A DNA stretch of 37,465 bases, from the NCBI GenBank assembly GCA_031547305.1, contig JAVBSC010000126.1:1-37465 (forward strand), in the 5' to 3' direction. This document shows positions 33,468 through 37,465 of the stretch, piece after piece (the first letter of the stretch is position 1; each line of letters opens with the position of its first letter). The notes beneath the pieces are model-generated. The model saw nothing but the letters and a program-made list of their open reading frames with translations, ran no database searches and was not told where the DNA came from. The position numbers and the translations under genes were made by a program. Source of the stretch: JAVBSC01 sp031547305. Its GTDB lineage: Bacteria > Desulfobacterota > Desulfovibrionia > Desulfovibrionales > Desulfovibrionaceae.

Positions 33468-35329
33468 CAGTCAACTATTCATCGCTCACGGCGCGCTATC
33501 GGCCGCAGACCTTTGCCGCCGTGGCCGGGCAGGACACCATCAAGGCCATTCTTTCCAGAGCCGCTGCGGAAGACAAGATCGCTCCGGCCTACTTGTTCAG
33601 CGGCACGCGCGGGGTGGGCAAAACCACCCTGGCCCGCATTCTGGCCAAGGCCCTGAATTGCGTGCGCGCTCCGGCTCCGGAACCCTGCAACGCGTGCGAG
33701 CGGTGCCGAGCCATCACCCTGGGCTCTTCCGTGGACGTGGTGGAAATAGACGGCGCCTCCAACCGGGGCATAGACGACGTGCGCCGTCTGAAGGAAGCCG
33801 TGGGCTACGCGCCGCTGGAAGGCCGCTACAAGGTTTTCATCATTGACGAAGCCCACATGCTCTCCCGCGAGGCCTTCAACGCCCTGCTGAAAACCCTGGA
33901 AGAGCCGCCGGCCAGGGTAACTTTTATTCTGGCCACCACAGAGGCGCACAAGTTCCCGATCACCATTGTCAGCCGCCGCCAGCACTATGTGTTCAAGCGC
34001 CTGCCGGAAGGGGAACTGGAGGCGCACCTGGCCAAAATTCTGCAAAGCGAATCCCTGCCGTACAAGCCGGCGGCTCTGCGTTTGCTGGCCAGGCGGGCCA
34101 GCGGCAGCGTACGCGATTCCATGTCCCTGCTCGGCCAGGTGCTGGCCTTGGGCGGGGACAACCTGCGGGAATCCGACGTGCGTAAAGTGCTCGGACTGGC
34201 CGGGCAGGAAGTTTTTATCCGCCTGCTGGCCGCCATCCGCGGCGGACATTGCCTGGCGATTACGGAACTGTCCCGCGAACTCCTGGACCAGGGCCTGGAC
34301 ATCGGCTTCTTCCTGCGGGAACTGGCCGGGGTCTGGCGCAACTTGTTCATGCTGCGCCAAGCTGGGCCGGAAGCCGGCCAAAGCCTTGGCCTGGCGGAAG
34401 AGGAGATTAAAAATCTGCTGGAGGAAGCCGGACGCTTTGATCTGGCCTATATCCACGCCTGCTGGCAGATGACCCTGGAAGGCCAGCGGCGTATTCTGAC
34501 CAGCCTGGAGCCGGCCCTGGCTCTTGAACTTCTTCTGCTCAACCTGGCCATGCTGCCGCGCCTGGTTTCCCTGGAGCGTTTTTCCAGCCAGGGCAGGCGG
34601 CAGGCCGAGGCTGTCCGGGAACAGGAATCCCCGCGCCCAATGCCGGAATCCTCATCCAGGCCCGAGTCCGAGGGCGAAGAGCCGTCGGCCGAACCCGCTC
34701 CGGTTCCGTCCGTAAGCCGGGACGGCGCCACGAGTGCTCACGCCCAGGCCGCAAGCGCCCGACCCCACCGGTCAACGCCGGAGGCTCGACAGGTTGTGGA
34801 GAATGGCGCATCTTCCGAACCAGTGGCTGCGGAGCCTCAGGATTCACCGCTTCCGCCCGGCGATGCGGATTTCGCGTCTGAAGCTCCAGCCTCCGAAGCG
34901 GACCCGATGCCGCAATTTCCGGCCCAACCCCCGGCCGAGCCCCCCGCGCCGGACATCGTGCAATCTTCAGTTCTGGACTGGTCGGCGTTTTTACGCTATT
35001 GCGCGGCCAAGTCCGGGTTCAACCCCAGCCTGTTGGCTCTGCTGCGCAGTTCCGAGGCGGAGTGGGGCGACCATGGCCTGCGTCTTACCCCGGAAGACGC
35101 CTTTGCCGCCCAGCGTCTGGCCGGCAAGGAGACATGCGCGGAGATACTGGATCTCCTTCAGGAATTCCATGGGCAGCGGCCGGCGCTTGAAGTCCTGCCT
35201 CCTCGGCGCGCGGTGAAAAAACGTGAGGATCTGGAACGCGAGGCCAGAGGCGATCCGGGCGTGAAACTGCTGGAGCGGACTTTCAACGCCGGCTTGCTGG
35301 ATTTCGGGCTGGTCAATAATAAGAAATAG
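33464..35329 (+). CDS. dnaX: DNA polymerase III subunit gamma/tau
   Basis: 621-residue clamp-loader ATPase. Domain I has YRPQTFAAVAGQ, Walker A GTRGVGKT (47-54), a zinc module (Cys66, Cys75, Cys78, Cys81) and Walker B FIIDEAHMLS (125-134). The sensor/arginine-finger region reads TIVSRRQHYVF, with Arg in place of the Cys of the usual SRC motif. Domain III follows to about residue 365. Residues about 385-505 form a Pro/Ser/Glu-rich linker typical of tau, and a C-terminal domain (about 505-621) resembles the polymerase- or helicase-contacting part. The ATG at 33464 overlaps the UPF0280 stop. No slippery site with a nearby stop was found that would make a separate gamma. Confidence 0.95.
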   Translation: MTVNYSSLTARYRPQTFAAVAGQDTIKAILSRAAAEDKIAPAYLFSGTRGVGKTTLARILAKALNCVRAPAPEPCNACERCRAITLGSSVDVVEIDGASNRGIDDVRRLKEAVGYAPLEGRYKVFIIDEAHMLSREAFNALLKTLEEPPARVTFILATTEAHKFPITIVSRRQHYVFKRLPEGELEAHLAKILQSESLPYKPAALRLLARRASGSVRDSMSLLGQVLALGGDNLRESDVRKVLGLAGQEVFIRLLAAIRGGHCLAITELSRELLDQGLDIGFFLRELAGVWRNLFMLRQAGPEAGQSLGLAEEEIKNLLEEAGRFDLAYIHACWQMTLEGQRRILTSLEPALALELLLLNLAMLPRLVSLERFSSQGRRQAEAVREQESPRPMPESSSRPESEGEEPSAEPAPVPSVSRDGATSAHAQAASARPHRSTPEARQVVENGASSEPVAAEPQDSPLPPGDADFASEAPASEADPMPQFPAQPPAEPPAPDIVQSSVLDWSAFLRYCAAKSGFNPSLLALLRSSEAEWGDHGLRLTPEDAFAAQRLAGKETCAEILDLLQEFHGQRPALEVLPPRRAVKKREDLEREARGDPGVKLLERTFNAGLLDFGLVNNKK

Positions 35330-35379
35330 CTGGCTTGGGGCGGCCGCCCCGAATTATTTACAGACTAACCGGAGGAATA

Positions 35380-35691
35380 ATGCGCGGGATGAACGATTTG
35401 CTGCGTCAGGCCCAGGTGATGCAGAACAAAATGGCCAAAATACAGGAAGAGCTGGCGGAAAAAACCGTGGAAGGCTCCAGCGGGGGCGGCATGATCAAGG
35501 TGGTATGCACCGGCAAGCAGGAAATAAAGTCCGTCAGCATAGATAAATCCGTCATTGATCCCGAGGATCCGGATATGCTCCAGGACCTGGTGCTGGCCGC
35601 GGTGAACGAGTCCTTGCGCCTCTCGCGCGAACTGGCGGAAAAAGAAATGGCCGCCGTCACCGGCGGAATAAAACTGCCGGGTATGATGTAA
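35380..35691 (+). CDS. YbaB/EbfC family nucleoid-associated protein
   Basis: 103-residue YbaB/EbfC protein that binds DNA as a dimer. MNDLLRQAQVMQNKMAKIQE is the typical N-terminal helix, followed by GMIKVVCTGKQEIKSVSID and a C-terminal Gly-rich IKLPGMM. The ATG at 35380 has GGAGG five bases upstream; the codon for Met4 is an alternative. dnaX-ybaB-recR is a widely conserved order. Confidence 0.94.
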   Translation: MRGMNDLLRQAQVMQNKMAKIQEELAEKTVEGSSGGGMIKVVCTGKQEIKSVSIDKSVIDPEDPDMLQDLVLAAVNESLRLSRELAEKEMAAVTGGIKLPGMM

Positions 35692-35706
35692 AGTGTTTTT
35701 GGTGAT

Positions 35707-35775
35707 TCTGTCCCTCGACCCCCTGCAAGGGGCCGCGCCCCCGGCGGGGAGCTTGGGGGGCGGAGCCAGTATCTT
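35707..35775. repeat. GC-rich intergenic repeat copy before recR
   Basis: CTCGACCCCCTGCAAGGGG, CCGCGCCCCCGGCGGGGAG and TTGGGGGGCGGAGCC in order. The same blocks, with similar spacing, follow the TatD gene near 37.26-37.31 kb. It separates ybaB from recR. Confidence 0.6.
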
Positions 35776-35791
35776 GAAATAGAGGTCTTTT

Positions 35792-36397
35792 GTGCGGAAT
35801 TTGCCGGAACCATTGAGCGCGGTGGTGGATCAACTGGGGCGCTTGCCCGGTTTTGGTCCCAAGTCCGCCTTGCGTTGCGCCATGCAGCTTTTGAAGTGGC
35901 CGAGGGCGGAGGTGCGCCGGCTGGGCCAGTCAATCCACGACCTGCGGGACAAACTGCATTTGTGCCGGAGTTGCGGAGCGCTCAGCGACACGGATCTTTG
36001 CGGGATTTGCCGTGACGAGGCCAGGGACGCCTGTTCGCTCTGCCTGGTTTCGGAGTGGGACAGCATGCTCTGTCTGGAGGAAGGCGGCTTTTATCGGGGC
36101 TATTACATGATCCTGGGCGGTTTGCTGGCTCCTTTGGACAATCTGAACCCGGACAGTCTGGATCTGGAACGCCTGGAGAAGCGTTTGGAAGAAGGGCGGG
36201 TGACGGAACTGATCCTGGCCCTGGGGGCCACGCTGGAGGCGGAAAACACGGCGTCATACATTAAGAACCGCCTGACGGCGCGTTTTCCTTCCCTGCGTAT
36301 CAGCCGGCTGGCCCAGGGCATTCCCCTGGGGGCGGAAGTCAAGTTCATGGACCGGGAAACCCTGCGCCAGTCCTTGAAGTATCGGCAGGATTTGTAA
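35792..36397 (+). CDS. recR: Recombination protein RecR
   Basis: 201-residue RecR, which with RecO loads RecA at single-strand gaps. The N-terminal helix-hairpin-helix LGRLPGFGPKSA (15-26), zinc finger Cys58, Cys61, Cys70, Cys73 (LCRSCG, LCGIC) and a TOPRIM domain with GYYMILGGLLAPLDNLNPD and EGRVTELILALGATLEAE are all present. The start is GTG with AGAGG about six bases upstream. Its last base is the first base of the next ATG (TAATG), coupling it to the TatD gene. Confidence 0.96.
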   Translation: MRNLPEPLSAVVDQLGRLPGFGPKSALRCAMQLLKWPRAEVRRLGQSIHDLRDKLHLCRSCGALSDTDLCGICRDEARDACSLCLVSEWDSMLCLEEGGFYRGYYMILGGLLAPLDNLNPDSLDLERLEKRLEEGRVTELILALGATLEAENTASYIKNRLTARFPSLRISRLAQGIPLGAEVKFMDRETLRQSLKYRQDL

Positions 36398-37227
36398 TGT
36401 CCAAGCATAAAAAACCGGAAGGTCCGCTGCCCACCCCGGAATCCTTGGGCCTGCCGCTGGTTGGGGTGGAATCGCACGCGCACCTGAATTCCCGGCAGTA
36501 TGACCAGGATCGGGATGAAGTGCTCCAGCGCGCCAGAAGGTCCGGCGTGGCCCGCATCGCCAACGTCTTCTTAAGTCCGGAGGCCTGGGAAACAGGCCGG
36601 GCTTTTTTTGCCGGGCACCCGGAGGTTTTTTTTCTGCTGGGCATACACCCCACTGAGGCGGCCAACTGCGATGCCGCCACCCTGGAGCGCATGCGCCAGA
36701 TCTTCACTCAGGACACTCGCGTCCGCGCCCTGGGCGAAATCGGCCTGGATTATTACTGGAAGGATTGCCCGCCCGAAGTGCAGAGAAAAGCTTTCGTCAG
36801 CCAGTTGCAATTGGCTGAAGAGCTTGATCTGCCCGTGGTGGTGCATAGCCGGGACGCCTTTGAGGATACCTTCGGTCTGCTTACTGAACAGGGCTTTGCC
36901 GGCAAGGCGCTGCTCTGGCACTGTTTTGGAGGCGACGCGGATCAGGCCCGGCGCATTGTCGCCGCGGGCTGGCACGTTTCCATACCCGGTCCCATAACTT
37001 TTCCTTCCAACCACGTCCTACGCGAAGCGGTCAAAGAAATCCCCCTGAACCGCCTTATGGTGGAAACAGACTGCCCCTATTTGAGCCCCGTGCCTTATCG
37101 CGGCAAGCGCAACGAGCCGGCCTACCTGGCTTTTACCATCACAGCCCTGGCCCAGACCCTGGATATGGACCGCGACGAGATCTGGGGCATTTGCGGCAAA
37201 AACGCTCTGGGATTTTTTCGATTGTAG
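36397..37227 (+). CDS. TatD family metal-dependent hydrolase
   Basis: 276-residue TatD-type TIM-barrel deoxyribonuclease. Metal ligands are the HAH of VESHAHLN (His27, His29), Glu114 in ALGEIGLDYYWKDCPPEVQR, His150 in VVVHSRDAF, His175 in LLWHCFGGD and Asp225 in MVETDCPYLSPVPYRGKRNE. The N-terminus is about 20 residues longer than many members and basic. It overlaps recR by one base and is the last gene of the dnaX-ybaB-recR run, in line with a DNA-repair role (inference). Confidence 0.93.
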   Translation: MSKHKKPEGPLPTPESLGLPLVGVESHAHLNSRQYDQDRDEVLQRARRSGVARIANVFLSPEAWETGRAFFAGHPEVFFLLGIHPTEAANCDAATLERMRQIFTQDTRVRALGEIGLDYYWKDCPPEVQRKAFVSQLQLAEELDLPVVVHSRDAFEDTFGLLTEQGFAGKALLWHCFGGDADQARRIVAAGWHVSIPGPITFPSNHVLREAVKEIPLNRLMVETDCPYLSPVPYRGKRNEPAYLAFTITALAQTLDMDRDEIWGICGKNALGFFRL

Positions 37228-37239
37228 AAGCTTTTGAGT

Positions 37240-37323
37240 TTTGGGGGGCGCTGTCCACCCAAGCCCTCCCCCGCTAAGGGGCCGCGCCCCCTGCGGGGAG
37301 TGTGCGGGGCGGACTCCGCAATT
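37240..37323. repeat. GC-rich intergenic repeat copy after the TatD gene
   Basis: GGGGGGCGCTGTCCACCCAA, CCCTCCCCCGCTAAGGGGCC, GCGCCCCCTGCGGGGAG and GCGGGGCGGACTCCGC follow one another. It is the best-preserved copy of the dispersed family and contains several short inverted repeats. Confidence 0.6.
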
Positions 37324-37416
37324 TAAACAGTTCCGTCACCAAATGACGCATTTTTTTGCAAAGCGGTGGGATTTGTGCTAAAAGGCGGGAAAATCAGCGG
37401 CAATGGGGTCCGGCAT

Positions 37417-37465
37417 ATGCGCGGGAAGATCGGTGGCTTTTTTCTGGGTGTCGTTCTGGCGGCCT
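37417..37465 (+). CDS. Truncated gene at right edge, probable signal peptide
   Basis: The last 49 bases read MRGKIGGFFLGVVLAA in frame from ATG 37417, which looks like the positive n-region and hydrophobic core of a signal peptide or membrane anchor. A GTG at 37375 in the same frame is an alternative start. The gene runs off the window and cannot be identified. Confidence 0.4.
   Translation, partial: MRGKIGGFFLGVVLAA

Noticed and set aside
33464..35329. Programmed frameshift producing the gamma form of DnaX
   Set aside because: The only A-run of note (GTGAAAAAACG near 35212) is close to the 3' end, in the wrong place to make gamma, with no supporting stop and stem-loop seen.

Overview
The window reads as chromosomal DNA of a moderately GC-rich Gram-negative bacterium, most likely a sulfate-reducing or related member of the Desulfovibrionaceae (Desulfovibrionales). 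The inference rests on three things: a long three-domain Pta transcribed with ackA and a stand-alone P-loop/DRTGG protein, the tuf-rpmG-tRNA-Trp-secE-nusG order, and several families common in that group (DUF169, DUF1786, UPF0280, a VPLPA/PEP-CTERM-type protein). No phage, insertion sequence, CRISPR array or plasmid function was seen.

Layout. 0.2-3.4 kb (minus): a compact three-gene operon encoding an exported solute-binding protein fused to a degenerate cytidine-deaminase domain, a glucokinase and a DUF1786 ASKHA-like protein. 3.5-6.5 kb (plus): pncC/cinA-C, a membrane protein, a hemolysin-III/PAQR-like protein and a frameshifted pagP. 6.5-7.9 kb (minus): a nitroreductase overlapping an ATC-hydrolase-family gene. 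8.1-12.75 kb (minus): pta-ackA-P-loop/DRTGG, the acetyl-CoA/acetyl-phosphate/acetate branch that yields ATP. 13.3-14.6 kb: gdhA. 14.7-16.3 kb (minus): a flavodoxin/ferredoxin protein and DUF169. 16.6-17.9 kb: tRNA-Arg and an MFS exporter, both minus.

18.1-23.5 kb (plus) is the translation/transcription core: tRNA-Thr, Tyr, Gly, Thr, then tuf, rpmG, tRNA-Trp, secE, nusG, rplK, rplA, rplJ, rplL. A strong terminator follows rplL and the next gene is nudC, so rpoBC is not in its usual place. 24.4-26.6 kb (minus): the exosortase-type-signal protein and a membrane-anchored metallophosphoesterase. 26.9-27.9 kb: pyrR (minus) and a cysteine-free HesB/IscA-like protein (plus). 27.9-32.1 kb: surface-polysaccharide genes (GT2, UDP-glucuronate decarboxylase, a GT8-like transferase) and a nucleoside-deoxyribosyltransferase-like protein. 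32.2-37.2 kb (plus): a small conserved protein, UPF0280, dnaX, ybaB, recR and a TatD nuclease, then a truncated gene at the right edge.

The most unusual item is the periplasmic solute-binding protein whose C-terminal half is a cytidine-deaminase fold lacking every zinc ligand and the catalytic glutamate. Other points of interest are the pagP frameshift, the rplL/rpoB break, the cysteine-free IscA-like protein, a basic tail on the UDP-glucuronate decarboxylase and a family of GC-rich intergenic repeats.
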